Shown: positions 43,652 through 54,277, counted from the first letter of the stretch. The stretch is 64,000 nucleotides of DNA from Microbispora rosea subsp. aerata (GCF_014647835.1 NZ_BMPY01000007.1:124001-188000), one strand, 5' to 3'. Notes: generated by a model from the letters alone, not told the origin. A program made the numbers and translations.

Positions 43652-44077
43652 ATGCCCACCGATGAGGCCGGCGCCGAGGTGACACGCCCGGTGCTCGGCA
43701 CGCCGGACGACTTCGAGTCCCGCCCGGCGCGGCCCGCCAGGCTGGTGCCGTACGTCGTGATCGCGTTGATCGTGGCGGTCCTGTCGGGCGGCTGGGGCTA
43801 CGTCATGCTCCACGCGAACGGGAACCCCTCGGTGGGCGCCGACGTGATCACCTTCGACGCGAGCGCGGCGGACTCCGCCGTCATCACCTTCACCGTGCAC
43901 AAGCCCGCCGACCGGGCCGCGACGTGCCGCATCCAGGCGCTCGACACCAAGCATCGGGAAGTCGGCAGCCGTGAGGTCGCCATTCCCAAGGGTAAGTCGG
44001 ATCTAGAGTTCACTGAGAGCTTGAGGACGAGCGCGCAGGCGACGGCGGTACATGTCGACTACTGCGATCTCGTATAG
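43652..44077 (+). CDS. DUF4307 membrane protein (Rv1081c-like)
   Basis: A 141-residue protein: a short cytoplasmic N-terminus ending RPARPARLVP, one helix YVVIALIVAVLSGGWGYVML (about 35-54) and an extracytoplasmic beta-rich DUF4307 domain with VTFDASAADSAVITFTVHKP-like strands and two cysteines (ATCRIQ, VDYCDLV). AGGGAG stands 8 bases before the chosen ATG; the frame extends upstream without a ribosome site. The family is always found between greA and mca in actinobacteria. Function unknown. Confidence 0.85.
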   Translation: MPTDEAGAEVTRPVLGTPDDFESRPARPARLVPYVVIALIVAVLSGGWGYVMLHANGNPSVGADVITFDASAADSAVITFTVHKPADRAATCRIQALDTKHREVGSREVAIPKGKSDLEFTESLRTSAQATAVHVDYCDLV

Positions 44078-44152
44078 TGGAATCTTTGGGGAAGCGTTCG
44101 AAGGCGTTATTTTGACAGCCTTCCGAGTCACTTACGGATACAAGGAGTGCCC

Positions 44153-44653
44153 GTGGCCGTCTCCCAGAACGACAACGTCACCTGGCTGACGCAAGAGGCG
44201 TACGACCGCCTCAAGGCGGAGTACGAGTACCTTTCGGGCCCGGGTCGCACGGACATCGCCAAGAAGATCGAAGCCGCCCGGGAAGAGGGTGACCTCAGGG
44301 AGAACGGTGGCTACCACGCCGCCAAGGACGAGCAGGGCAAGATGGAGGCCCGCATCTTCCATCTCCGGCAGATCCTGGACAACGCCAGGGTCGGTGAGGC
44401 TCCCCGCGCCGAGGGCGTCGTCGGTCCCGGTATGACCGTGACGGTCCGTTTCGACGGCGACGACGAGGAGGTCACGTTCCTGCTGGCCTCCCGCGAGGAG
44501 AGTGGCGCGCCCATCGACGTCTACTCGCCGAACTCCCCCCTGGGGTCCGCGATCAACGGCAAGAAGGTCGGGGAGAAGGCGACGTACACGCTGCCGAACG
44601 GCAGGCAGAACACCGTCGAGATCCTCGAGGCCGTTCCGTACGTCGGCAACTAG
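44153..44653 (+). CDS. greA: Transcription elongation factor GreA
   Basis: A 166-residue GreA. The N-terminal coiled coil (LTQEAYDRLKAEYEYLSG to LRQILDNARV) carries the acidic tip D-L-R-E-N-G-G-Y (EEGDLRENGGYHAAKDEQ) that stimulates RNA polymerase to cleave backtracked transcript; the C-terminal domain has SPNSPLGSAINGKKVGE. The GTG at 44153 is 6 bases behind AAGGAG; a GTG two codons earlier overlaps that site and is less likely. It follows DUF4307 by 75 bases. Confidence 0.96.
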   Translation: MAVSQNDNVTWLTQEAYDRLKAEYEYLSGPGRTDIAKKIEAAREEGDLRENGGYHAAKDEQGKMEARIFHLRQILDNARVGEAPRAEGVVGPGMTVTVRFDGDDEEVTFLLASREESGAPIDVYSPNSPLGSAINGKKVGEKATYTLPNGRQNTVEILEAVPYVGN

Positions 44654-44932
44654 AGTCGCCTCCCTCAGACCTCCCGCCCTCCGCGATCGTCCAGGGGGCG
44701 CCTCGCCGGTCCGCCGCCCCGCGCTCGAAGAGCCTCGCGCGGCTCGGGGCAGATCGTCCGTGGCCCCGCCCTGCGACGCGCCCACCTGGCGATCCTCGTC
44801 ATGGCGGGATCTGTGGGGACACTCGCCGCCCTTCCGCTCCGGCCGGGAATTTCCGCATTCGTTTGCGGTATTCCCGGCCGTGCGGCAGTCTCGGTCCTGG
44901 ACCGGACCAACCGCCGCGGGAGGGGTGAGATC

Positions 44933-46243
44933 GTGCTCGAACGTCGAGCGCGTCCCACCCGCATCGGCGGCAAGCTCGCCAGAGCCGTGTCCGAGGCCCG
45001 CCACGACCTCGCCTACCGCCCCCGCCTGCCCCGGCCGGGGCGTCTGCGCAGGACGGTTCCCCTCATCGCCGTGGCGCTCGTCGCCGTGCTGTCGATCGAC
45101 GTGCTCGTGCTCGGCGAGCTCACCTCCGAGCCGGCGGATTCCGGCGCGGTCGCGTCCCTGTCCGAGCGGCGCACGGGCAACCGCTACGTGGCGGCGGCGC
45201 GGCAGGCCCGCGACGAGTCGTCTCAGGCGCAGGGGCGCCGGGGCCCCGCCGCGCAGACGGCGACGCAGCAGCCGGTGGCCCCGCTGCGGCGGCTGCTCCG
45301 CCCCCACCTGTTCGTGGTGGCCGACCGCCCGCTCCCCGCCGACGTGGTGGAGAAGGTGCGCAGGCAGAAGGGCGTGGTGGCGGCCGAGGTGACCGGCGCG
45401 GCCGACGTGATGGTGGACGGCAAACGGGTGCCGACGATGGGCGTCGACCCGTCCACCTTCCGCTCGTACACGCCGAAGGTGACGGCGTCCTCCGACGGGC
45501 TGTGGCGCAACATCGCCGCCGGCGACATGGCGGTCTCCTTCGAGCTCGGCCACGACGGCGGCGTGGAGCTCGGCTCGCAGGTCCAAAGCGGCGGCAGGCG
45601 CCTGCGCATCGGCGCGTACGCCACGGTGGGCATGGGCGCGATCGCGGCGATCGTGTCGAAGGGCACGGCCGCGGCGCTCGGCATCCCGGACGGCAACGCC
45701 CTGGTCGTGAGCGCGCCGAAGGTCGACTCCGGCAAGCTCCGCCTCAGGCTGCTGAAGATCCTCCCCAAGGGCACCCAGATCGCCACGATCAACCCGGTGG
45801 TGGTGGCCCCCAAGGGGCGCACGGTGTGGCCGCGCAGCGCGTTCATGTCCGTGGAGCAGCTCAAGACGGCGCTCACGGCGGCCGCCGGCAAGCTCGGCCG
45901 GCCGTACGTGTGGGGGGCCGAGGGGCCCGACAGCTTCGACTGCTCGGGGCTCGTGCAGTGGGCGTTCGCCCAGGCGGGGGTGCGCATGCCGCGGGTGACG
46001 TCGCAGCAGTGGGCCACCGGCCCGCAGGTGCCGCTGTCGCAGGCGCAGCCGGGCGACCTGCTGTTTTGGCGCAACGACCCGACCAACCCCGGCTACATCT
46101 CGCACGTCGCCATCTACTGGGGCAACGGGAAGATGCTGCACGCCCCGCGCACCGGCGACGTGGTGAAGATCGCCAACGTCTACACCAAGAACCTCGCCGG
46201 CGTCGTGCGGGTCAGCCCGCAGATCGCCGCCCGCGTCCACTGA
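44933..46243 (+). CDS. Membrane-anchored NlpC/P60 peptidoglycan hydrolase
   Basis: A 436-residue protein. A basic N-terminus and one helix (TVPLIAVALVAVLSIDVLVLG, about 40-60) anchor it, residues ~110-290 form an unidentified domain (VVADRPLPADVVEKVRRQKGVVAAEVTG), and the NlpC/P60 domain fills about 305-430 with the catalytic Cys in FDCSGLVQWAF, His in YISHVAIYWG and the third polar residue in MLHAPRTGD. It should cut the stem peptide of the cell wall. GTG behind GGGAGGGGTGA is chosen; the frame extends upstream with no family-like sequence. Confidence 0.87.
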   Translation: MLERRARPTRIGGKLARAVSEARHDLAYRPRLPRPGRLRRTVPLIAVALVAVLSIDVLVLGELTSEPADSGAVASLSERRTGNRYVAAARQARDESSQAQGRRGPAAQTATQQPVAPLRRLLRPHLFVVADRPLPADVVEKVRRQKGVVAAEVTGAADVMVDGKRVPTMGVDPSTFRSYTPKVTASSDGLWRNIAAGDMAVSFELGHDGGVELGSQVQSGGRRLRIGAYATVGMGAIAAIVSKGTAAALGIPDGNALVVSAPKVDSGKLRLRLLKILPKGTQIATINPVVVAPKGRTVWPRSAFMSVEQLKTALTAAAGKLGRPYVWGAEGPDSFDCSGLVQWAFAQAGVRMPRVTSQQWATGPQVPLSQAQPGDLLFWRNDPTNPGYISHVAIYWGNGKMLHAPRTGDVVKIANVYTKNLAGVVRVSPQIAARVH

Positions 46244-46274
46244 CCCCGCCGCCGTCGCCCCCGCCGTACGCCGG

Positions 46275-46907
46275 TCAGATCGGCAGCCCGGCCTCCAGGT
46301 AGCCGAAGGCCTCGTCGAGCAGCACGGGCAGCGGGGGCCGGCCGTCCTGTTCCACCCAGGTGAATATCGCCGGGAGCATGACTCCCATGACCGCGCCGAC
46401 GAGTGTCCGTACGGCGGGGCTGCGGGGGTCGCGGCCCGCCCGTTCCGCCACCGCGCCCGCGAGCATGTCGATCGTGGTGAACAGCCCTTCCACCGCGCGG
46501 GCCCGCAGCGCGGGCACGGAGGTGGTCAGCTTGGTCCGGGCGAGCACCTGGTCGAGCTCCTCGGGCCCCATCGCCTCGAAGGCGGTGCGGAAGGCGACCC
46601 GCAGGGCGGTGAGCGGGGGCAGGTCCGGCGGCTGCGCCTTGATCGCCTCCAACAGCAGCGGGTCGTAGTCGTCCTGGGTGACCACGTCCTCCTTCGTGGG
46701 GAAGTAGCGGAAGAACGTGCTGGGGGAGACCTCCGCCGCCTCCGCGATCTGCTCGACCGTCGTCGCGTCGTACCCCTGCTCGGCGAACAGCCGCAGGGCC
46801 TGCTCCTGGATGGTCCGCCGGGTCTTGGCCTTCTTGCGCTCGCGCAGGCTCGTCACAGCGCGGTCGGAGGGGGGTGGGGCCAGGTCAGCGCGCTGAGGTG
46901 AGCTCAT
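46275..46907 (-). CDS. TetR-family repressor paired with MFS exporter
   Basis: A 210-residue regulator: basic leader, helix-turn-helix (TRRTIQEQALRLFAEQGYDATTVEQIAEAAEVSPSTFFRYFPTKEDVV) and a ligand domain with ELDQVLARTKLTTSVPALRARAVE, a TetR_C-like block common in actinobacterial drug regulators. Its start overlaps the 3' end of the MFS gene by 23 bases, so the exporter and its repressor share one mRNA. Likely target: the palindrome just upstream of the MFS gene. Confidence 0.9.
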   Translation of the reverse strand: MSSPQRADLAPPPSDRAVTSLRERKKAKTRRTIQEQALRLFAEQGYDATTVEQIAEAAEVSPSTFFRYFPTKEDVVTQDDYDPLLLEAIKAQPPDLPPLTALRVAFRTAFEAMGPEELDQVLARTKLTTSVPALRARAVEGLFTTIDMLAGAVAERAGRDPRSPAVRTLVGAVMGVMLPAIFTWVEQDGRPPLPVLLDEAFGYLEAGLPI

Positions 46908-48396
46908 GCCCCGATTGTGCCCTCTTCCCGCCCCCGGCCGTGCTTCCCGGTAGGAAGACGGCCACCAGGACGGCGATCAGCACCGACGCGGCCCCGCACA
47001 CCAGCAGGACCAGGTCCATGCCGTGCACGAACGCCTCCCTGGCCGCGCTCAGCAGAGCGGCGTCCCCCGCACGCGCGGCCAGGGCCGCCGCCGCCGTGAC
47101 CGAGTCGGCCGCCGCCTCCGGGACTCCGCCCGGCAGACGCGAGGCGTACGCCGCGGACAGGAGGCTGCCGAGCCCGGCCACGCCCAGCGCGCCGCCGACC
47201 TGGCGCACGGTCTGCAGGGTCGCCGAGCCGGAGCCCGACCGTTCCTCGGGCAGCGTGGCGAGCACGCCGTCCATGGCGGGGACCATGGCGAGGCCGATGC
47301 CCGCGCCGAGGAGGGCCTGCCAGGCCGCGACGAAGCCGTACGCGGAAGACACCGAGGTCGCGGCGCCCAGGAAGAACCCGGCGGCGAGCACGGCCAGGCC
47401 CGCCGGCATCACCACCCGCAGCCCGAGGCGGGCCGTGAGCCGCTCTCCGGCCAGGCCGCCGGCCATCAGCCCGGCCACCATGGGGATCACCCGCACGCCG
47501 GCGCCGAGGGCGTCGTGCCCGAGCACGGCCTGCAGGTGCTGGGGGACGACGAACAGCACGCCCGACATGCCGAAGTTCACGAACGTGGCGCCCGCCGCGC
47601 CCCACACGAAGATCCGGTCGCGGAACAGGCCGAGGTCCATCATCGGCTGCCGGGTGCGGGCCTCGACGCCGACGAACACCGCCAGCAGCGCCGCCCCGGC
47701 GCCGAGACCGGCCAGCACGCGGGCGTCGCCCCACCCGCGGACCGGGGCCTCGATGACGCCGTACACCAGCGCCGCCAGGCCCGTCACCGACAGCAGCGCG
47801 CCGGGCAGGTCGGTCCGCGGCGCGGCGGGGTCGCGCGACTCGGGGATGAACGCCGCCACCGCCGCCATCGCGATGACGATCATGGGGATGTTCACGAGGA
47901 AGACCGAGCCCCACCAGAAGCGGTCGAGCAGGTAGCCGCCCACGACGGGGCCGAGGGGCAGGCCGAGCGCCAGGGCGGCCGTCCACACGGCGATCGCGCG
48001 CCCCCGCTCGGCCGGAGGGAAGACCACCGGCAGGATCGAGGTCGACAGCGGCATGATCATCGCGCCGCCCACGCCCATCAGCGCGCGGGCCGCGATCAGA
48101 GCGCCGGTGCCGCCCGCGTACGTCGCGACCACCGACGCGATCCCGAAGGCCGCGAGCCCGGCCAGCAGCAGGCGCTTGCGGCCAAAGCGGTCGCCGAGCG
48201 CGCCCGCGGGGAGCATGAGCGCGGCGAACGGGATCAGGTACGCGTCGACGATCCACTGCAGGTCACCGGTCGAGGCGTGCAGGTCGGCCGCGAGCGTCGG
48301 CAGGGCCACGTTGAGCACGGTGGCGTCCATGCCGATGACGAGGGCGCTCAATACGAGGGCGCCGAGCGCCCACCAGCGAGAAGTGAGAGAAGCCAT
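46885..48396 (-). CDS. DHA2-type MFS multidrug exporter
   Basis: A 503-residue transporter with 14 predicted helices, the EmrB/QacA group. TM1 has MDATVLNVALPTLAADL (motif D1), followed by LQWIVDAYLIPFAALMLPAGALGDRFGRKR (motif A) and LGLPLGPVVGGYLLD (motif C of antiporters). It should expel hydrophobic drugs by proton exchange. The ATG follows directly on an operator-like palindrome with no clear ribosome site. The repressor gene is downstream in the same operon, giving autoregulated resistance. Confidence 0.93.
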   Translation of the reverse strand: MASLTSRWWALGALVLSALVIGMDATVLNVALPTLAADLHASTGDLQWIVDAYLIPFAALMLPAGALGDRFGRKRLLLAGLAAFGIASVVATYAGGTGALIAARALMGVGGAMIMPLSTSILPVVFPPAERGRAIAVWTAALALGLPLGPVVGGYLLDRFWWGSVFLVNIPMIVIAMAAVAAFIPESRDPAAPRTDLPGALLSVTGLAALVYGVIEAPVRGWGDARVLAGLGAGAALLAVFVGVEARTRQPMMDLGLFRDRIFVWGAAGATFVNFGMSGVLFVVPQHLQAVLGHDALGAGVRVIPMVAGLMAGGLAGERLTARLGLRVVMPAGLAVLAAGFFLGAATSVSSAYGFVAAWQALLGAGIGLAMVPAMDGVLATLPEERSGSGSATLQTVRQVGGALGVAGLGSLLSAAYASRLPGGVPEAAADSVTAAAALAARAGDAALLSAAREAFVHGMDLVLLVCGAASVLIAVLVAVFLPGSTAGGGKRAQSGHELTSAR

Positions 48397-48397
48397 A

Positions 48398-48418
48398 TTT
48401 TGACAGTAGCTCTCAAAA
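48398..48418. promoter_or_regulatory. Palindromic operator of the MFS/TetR operon
   Basis: TTTTGACA (48398-48405) and TCTCAAAA (48411-48418) are inverted with one mismatch around a 5-base centre, just upstream of the MFS start. An AGTAGCTC element is repeated within and beside it. Position and symmetry fit the adjacent TetR. Confidence 0.6.
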
Positions 48419-48480
48419 AGTAGCTCGTGTCAATTCTCTCTCGCAGGTTGCAAGCCGGCCGGCGGCAAGCGTCGTCAACG

Positions 48481-48498
48481 ATGTAATGTTGATTACAT
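48481..48498. promoter_or_regulatory. Palindrome overlapping a start codon
   Basis: ATGTAAT-GTTG-ATTACAT is a perfect 18-bp palindrome whose right arm contains the AT of the next gene's ATG. A TGTAAT -10-like box within it would give a leaderless transcript. A protein bound here would block both transcription and initiation, so it is probably autoregulatory. Confidence 0.55.
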
Positions 48499-49015
48499 GA
48501 ATTCAGAGAAGCAGTTGAGCGCGTGGTTCGCCGGACGGCTGCCGGACGACTGGTTCGCCGAGCCCCCGAAGATCGTGGTGGACCGTGAGGAGATCACCGT
48601 GCTGGGCACGCTTCCGCCGCTGACGGTGGCCGAAGGGCTCCCCGAGCTGGAGCGCGCGGCGGCGATGGAGGGATACGTCGAGCGGTTCCGCGAGGAGACC
48701 CGCGAGCGCAGGATCGACATCGCCAGGGAGGCCGAGCACCGCTTCCGCCGCAAGGTCTCCTGGGGGGTCGTCGTGGACGGCGAGACAGTGATGTTCACCA
48801 CTCTTTCCGTCCCGGTCATGACCCGTCTCCGCCAGCCGGAGCGGCAGGTTCTCGACACTCTGGTCGCCGCGGGTGTCGCGCGCAGCCGCAGTGACGCGCT
48901 GGCCTGGTGCGTCCGGCTCGTCGGCAAGCACACCGACAGCTGGCTCGCTGACCTGCGCGATGCCCTCCAGCACGTGGACCGGATCAGGGCGGCGGGGCCC
49001 GGCAGATTGGACTGA
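48497..49015 (+). CDS. Conserved-looking protein of unknown function, possibly self-regulating
   Basis: A 172-residue soluble protein I do not recognise. Features: LSAWFAGRLPDDWFAEPPKIVVDREEITVLGTL at the N-terminus (strand-rich), a charged helix ERFREETRERRIDIAREAEHRF, a strand pair KVSWGVVVDGETVMFTTLSVPVMTRL, and a C-terminal helical part RQVLDTLVAAGVARSRSDALAWCVRLVG resembling a ribbon-helix-helix or small DNA-binding motif. The start codon is inside a palindrome, which suggests the protein may bind its own promoter. No ribosome site is visible, in line with leaderless translation. Confidence 0.75.
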   Translation: MNSEKQLSAWFAGRLPDDWFAEPPKIVVDREEITVLGTLPPLTVAEGLPELERAAAMEGYVERFREETRERRIDIAREAEHRFRRKVSWGVVVDGETVMFTTLSVPVMTRLRQPERQVLDTLVAAGVARSRSDALAWCVRLVGKHTDSWLADLRDALQHVDRIRAAGPGRLD

Positions 49016-49218
49016 ACCAATTCAAGAAAAGGTCTGGACCAGTCGAACTGGCCTATACCAATGTGTAAGCGCGGCACGGTGGGTAAGGGGAGACAAGAAC
49101 ATTTTTTCAACAGGGCCGAAGTGGGTAAGGTCTTCCAGCATCACGGTCACTGCCTGCGACAACGGCGTCCGAGGCGGTGAATCCGAGAATTGCGCCGAAT
49201 TAACGGAGTGGAAACGCG

Positions 49219-49284
49219 ATGGTCTACTCCAATTGGCTTCGGAGGCCATTCGTCGCCGATGATGCTCTGGCCCTGAGAGATTAA
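49219..49284 (+). CDS. Possible 21-residue leader ORF before pckG
   Basis: ATG behind GGAGTGG opens 21 codons (MVYSNWLRRPFVADDALALR, then D) ending TAA; the stop runs into the AAGGAG site of pckG, so ribosomes ending here could reinitiate. No amino-acid run typical of attenuation is present. It may be chance; the arrangement is suggestive only. Confidence 0.3.
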   Translation: MVYSNWLRRPFVADDALALRD

Positions 49285-49296
49285 GGAGCCGCCCCC

Positions 49297-51093
<1,797 letters not shown>

Positions 51094-51114
51094 GCCCACG
51101 CGGCCCGCGCGCCT

Positions 51115-51164
51115 CCCGCCCGGCGGACGGAGCTTTTCCCGTGGAGGGTCCGTCCGCAGGCGGG
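51115..51164 (+). terminator. Strong hairpin after pckG
   Basis: A 17-base left arm (51115-51131) beginning CCCGCC pairs with the right arm 51149-51164 ending GGCGGG, with one bulge or mismatch, around a 17-base loop. It lies 22 bases after the pckG stop. It lacks a U tract, as many actinomycete terminators do. Confidence 0.6.
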
Positions 51165-51392
51165 ACGGGCCGCGGCGGGGCGCACGACGTGGCCGGGGCC
51201 TGCCCCGTACTCGGCCGGGGCGGCGGCGCGGGCGGGCCGGGGTCACGTCCGGGCGCGTGGTTATCGGCCGGGCAGCGGGCGCGAACCCGCCTCCCGGCCG
51301 CACCCGCGGGCGGGGCTTGACGGAGGGCCAGGCATGTCCCGGCGACCGCGATAATTGGTGATCGAGCCCACCGTCGCGAGGAAGAGGGTCGC

Positions 51393-52154
51393 ATGAGCGT
51401 GCGCGATCTCGTGTACAAGCTGTACGAGCGCAGGCTCGAACGGAAGCTGTCCTCCGCCCAGATTCCCCGTCACGTCGGCGTCATCGTGGACGGCAACCGC
51501 AGGTGGGCGCGGGCCATGGGCCTGCGGGACGTCAGCCGGGGCCACCAGAAGGGCGCCGACAAGATCTCCGAGCTGCTGGTGTGGTGCCGCGAGGCCGGGG
51601 TCGAGTACGTGACGCTGTGGCTGCTGTCCACCGACAACCTGGCCAGGGACAAGGCCGAGCTGGAGCCCCTGCTCCAGGTCATCGAGAACCTCGTGCAGGA
51701 TCTCGTGGACCAGGGATGGCATCTCAACCCCATGGGCTCGCTCGATCTTCTGCCCGATCACACGGCCCGTGTCCTCAAACACGCAAAAGAAGCCACATCG
51801 CATCGTCCCGGCCTGATTGTGAACGTTGCGGTTGGGTATGGAGGAAGGCGTGAGATCGCTGATGCGGTGCGCTCCCTCCTCCAGGAGCAGGCCAGCAAGG
51901 GCGCGAGCATCGAGGACCTCGTCGAGGTCCTCGACGTCGAGCACATCGCGGAGCATCTCTACACGCGCGGCCTGCCCGACCCGGATCTCGTCATCCGGAC
52001 CTCGGGAGAGCAGCGGCTCTCCGGATTCCTGCTCTGGCAGAGCGCCCACTCCGAGTTCTACTTCTGCGAGGCCTACTGGCCCGACTTCCGCAGAGTCGAC
52101 TTCCTGCGGGCGCTTCGCTCGTACGCCGCGCGACACCGTCGGTACGGCTCCTGA
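51393..52154 (+). CDS. uppS: cis-Prenyltransferase (isoprenyl diphosphate synthase)
   Basis: A 253-residue enzyme of the undecaprenyl/Z-farnesyl diphosphate synthase family. The active-site block VGVIVDGNRRWAR (28-40), GHQKGADKI, LWLLSTDN, and the late RTSGEQRLSGFLLWQSAHSEFYF and FCEAYWPDF motifs are all intact. The order next to PhoH and the gene's resemblance in style to Rv1086 of M. tuberculosis suggest the short-chain (E,Z-farnesyl) form, though full-length undecaprenyl synthase cannot be excluded. GAGGAAGAGGG precedes the ATG. Confidence 0.9.
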   Translation: MSVRDLVYKLYERRLERKLSSAQIPRHVGVIVDGNRRWARAMGLRDVSRGHQKGADKISELLVWCREAGVEYVTLWLLSTDNLARDKAELEPLLQVIENLVQDLVDQGWHLNPMGSLDLLPDHTARVLKHAKEATSHRPGLIVNVAVGYGGRREIADAVRSLLQEQASKGASIEDLVEVLDVEHIAEHLYTRGLPDPDLVIRTSGEQRLSGFLLWQSAHSEFYFCEAYWPDFRRVDFLRALRSYAARHRRYGS

Positions 52155-52210
52155 GACGTTACGTGACCAGCGATTTTTCCCTGGCGCCTACCTATTGGGC
52201 TGGGGGGATT

Positions 52211-52222
52211 CGTTACGTAACG
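52211..52222. promoter_or_regulatory. CGTTACGTAACG palindrome in the phoH leader
   Basis: A perfect 12-bp palindrome lies 190 bases before phoH. The half CGTTACGT also occurs at 52157-52164, just after the uppS stop. A paired protein-binding site is likely; the binder is unknown. Confidence 0.45.
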
Positions 52223-52364
52223 TGGTAGCTGAGCGGCCGTTGAGGGGATCGACGGCCACCTCGGGAGAGGGCCCGTCCTTGCGCGACCACCATGCGAGGA
52301 GGGCCGGAGCCCCGGTCTGCCTTCGCAGGGCACGGGCCCGGTCCGTTCACCACCAGTCAAGGCA

Positions 52365-52385
52365 GGGCGCCCACCTCAGGCGCCC
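52365..52385 (+). promoter_or_regulatory. Hairpin directly before the phoH ribosome site
   Basis: GGGCGCC (52365-52371) and GGCGCCC (52379-52385) form a perfect 7-bp stem with a 7-base loop; GGGGGAG, the ribosome site, follows at once. It could modulate translation start or insulate it from upstream RNA. Confidence 0.45.
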
Positions 52386-52397
52386 GGGGGAGAACGC

Positions 52398-53708
52398 GTG
52401 GCAGTGTCCTCGAGCAACCCGTCCACATCCCGCACCTACGTTTTGGACACGTCTGTCCTGCTCGCCGACCCGGCGGCGATGAGCCGCTTCGCCGAGCACG
52501 AGGTCGTCGTCCCGATCGTCGTCATCACGGAGCTGGAGGCCAAGCGCCACCACCCCGAGCTCGGCTACTTCGCCCGGGAGGCCCTGCGCTTCCTCGATGA
52601 CCTCAGAGTGCGGTACGGACGGCTGGATGAGCCCTTGCCCGTCGGCGAGGGGAGCATCCGGGTCGAGCTGAACCATAGTGACCCGTCCTGCCTCCCGGCC
52701 GGTTTCCGCCTGGGCGACAACGACACCCGCATCCTCACCGTCGCGCAGAACCTCGCGGCGGAGGGCAAGGACGTGGTGCTGGTGTCGAAGGACCTCCCGA
52801 TGCGGGTCAAGGCGGCGTCCATCGGCTTGACCGCCGAGGAGTACCGCGCCGGCATGGTGGTCGAGTCCGGCTGGACCGGCATGGCGGAGCTTCAGGTCAC
52901 CACGGAGGAGCTGGACGCCCTCTTCGAGAACGGCACGGCCGAGTTCGAGGAGGCGCGCGACCTGCCCTGCCACACCGGCCTGCGCATGCTGTCCACCCGC
53001 GGCTCCGCGCTCGGCCGCGTCCTGCCGGACAAGTCGGTGCGCCTGGTCAGGGGCGACCGGAAGGTCTTCGGGCTGCACGGCAGGTCCGCCGAGCAGCGGA
53101 TCGCGCTCGACCTGCTGATGGACCCCGACGTCGGCATCGTCTCGATGGGCGGCCGCGCGGGCACCGGAAAGTCTGCGCTGGCGCTGTGCGCGGGCCTGGA
53201 GGCGGTGCTGGAGCGCCGCCAGCACCGCAAGATCATCGTGTTCCGGCCCCTGTATGCCGTGGGCGGCCAGGAGCTGGGCTACCTGCCCGGCACGGAGAAC
53301 GACAAGATGGGCCCGTGGGCCCAGGCGGTCTTCGACACGCTGGGCGCGGTGACGTCCCCCGAGGTCATCGAGGAGGTCCTCGACCGGGGCATGCTGGAGG
53401 TCCTGCCGCTGACCCACATCCGCGGCCGGTCCCTGCACGACGCGTTCGTGATCGTGGACGAGGCGCAGTCGCTGGAGCGCGGCGTGCTGCTGACCGTGCT
53501 GTCCCGCATCGGGGCCAACTCGCGGGTCGTGCTCACCCACGACGTCGCCCAGCGCGACAACCTGCGGGTGGGCCGGCACGACGGCGTGGTCGCCGTGGTG
53601 GAGAAGCTCAAGGGCCACCCGCTGTTCGCCCACATCACGCTGACCAGGTCCGAGCGGTCGCCGATCGCCGCCCTGGTGACCGAGATGCTGGAGAACATCA
53701 CCCTCTAG
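52398..53708 (+). CDS. PhoH-family PIN-ATPase (PhoH2)
   Basis: A 436-residue two-domain protein. The N-terminal PIN ribonuclease domain (about 13-140) starts [12 protein letters not shown] (D17) and includes TELEAKRHH and [14 protein letters not shown]. The C-terminal PhoH ATPase (from ~225) has Walker [17 protein letters not shown], Walker [15 protein letters not shown] and the sensor [15 protein letters not shown]. This order defines PhoH2 (Rv1095 type), an RNA helicase-nuclease that unwinds and cuts RNA. GTG start behind GGGGGAG. The long leader (240 bases) carries palindromes and a hairpin. Confidence 0.92.
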   Translation: MAVSSSNPSTSRTYVLDTSVLLADPAAMSRFAEHEVVVPIVVITELEAKRHHPELGYFAREALRFLDDLRVRYGRLDEPLPVGEGSIRVELNHSDPSCLPAGFRLGDNDTRILTVAQNLAAEGKDVVLVSKDLPMRVKAASIGLTAEEYRAGMVVESGWTGMAELQVTTEELDALFENGTAEFEEARDLPCHTGLRMLSTRGSALGRVLPDKSVRLVRGDRKVFGLHGRSAEQRIALDLLMDPDVGIVSMGGRAGTGKSALALCAGLEAVLERRQHRKIIVFRPLYAVGGQELGYLPGTENDKMGPWAQAVFDTLGAVTSPEVIEEVLDRGMLEVLPLTHIRGRSLHDAFVIVDEAQSLERGVLLTVLSRIGANSRVVLTHDVAQRDNLRVGRHDGVVAVVEKLKGHPLFAHITLTRSERSPIAALVTEMLENITL

Positions 53709-53719
53709 CGACCGGCGGC

Positions 53720-54277
53720 TCACGGGGGGAGAAGGCCGTCCTTGGGGGCCAGATCCCAGAACTCCCGGCAGGTGTGGACCTTCAGGGGGCCGTTCCTGTC
53801 GGGAGCCGCGTGAGCGATCTCCACGGCCCAGATCTCCGGGCGCAGCCGCGCCGTGCAGGTGATCTGGGCCATGGCGGCCCTGGTGATCTTCCACCCGCTC
53901 ACGAACAGCCGTACGCGCAGGCTGAGGGTGTTGTCGGGGTCGTTGCGGCTGCCCGCGTCCGGGGCGTACCTGACGAGCTGCACCTGGGCCAGGGTGAGCC
54001 CGGTCAGCGCGGTGGACAGCCGGTTGGACGGCCGCCCGCTGGCCGCGAACAGGGCGTCGAGCACGTCGTTGACGTGCCCCGAGCGCGCCGCGACCCGGGT
54101 GGGCCGCAGCCGGCCGCCCTGCAGCAGGTAGATCGTGACGAGGGTGGGGGTGCCGCTGATGACGGGGGCGGGGCCGGCGTCGATCACCCCGGTCGGCGCG
54201 ACCCCGCAGGCCGCCGGCGTCATGAGCAGGCCCGCCAGCAGGACCGCGACCACGCGCCTGATCCGTGCTCCGTTCAT
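53720..54277 (-). CDS. Lipoprotein co-transcribed with a two-component system
   Basis: A 185-residue lipoprotein: signal peptide RRVVAVLLAGLLMTPAACG with lipobox PAAC, then a GerMN-like folded region (LVTIYLLQGGRLRPTRVAARSGHVNDVLDALFAA, LRVRLFVSGWKI). Its ATG overlaps the histidine-kinase stop (ATGA). Lipoproteins beside sensor kinases, such as CseA and LpqB, often tune the sensor from outside. Function here is inferred from context only. Confidence 0.78.
   Translation of the reverse strand: MNGARIRRVVAVLLAGLLMTPAACGVAPTGVIDAGPAPVISGTPTLVTIYLLQGGRLRPTRVAARSGHVNDVLDALFAASGRPSNRLSTALTGLTLAQVQLVRYAPDAGSRNDPDNTLSLRVRLFVSGWKITRAAMAQITCTARLRPEIWAVEIAHAAPDRNGPLKVHTCREFWDLAPKDGLLPP

Noticed and set aside
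44112-44140. TTGACA before greA as a -35 box
   Set aside because: No convincing -10 at proper spacing; position would leave no room for the ribosome site.
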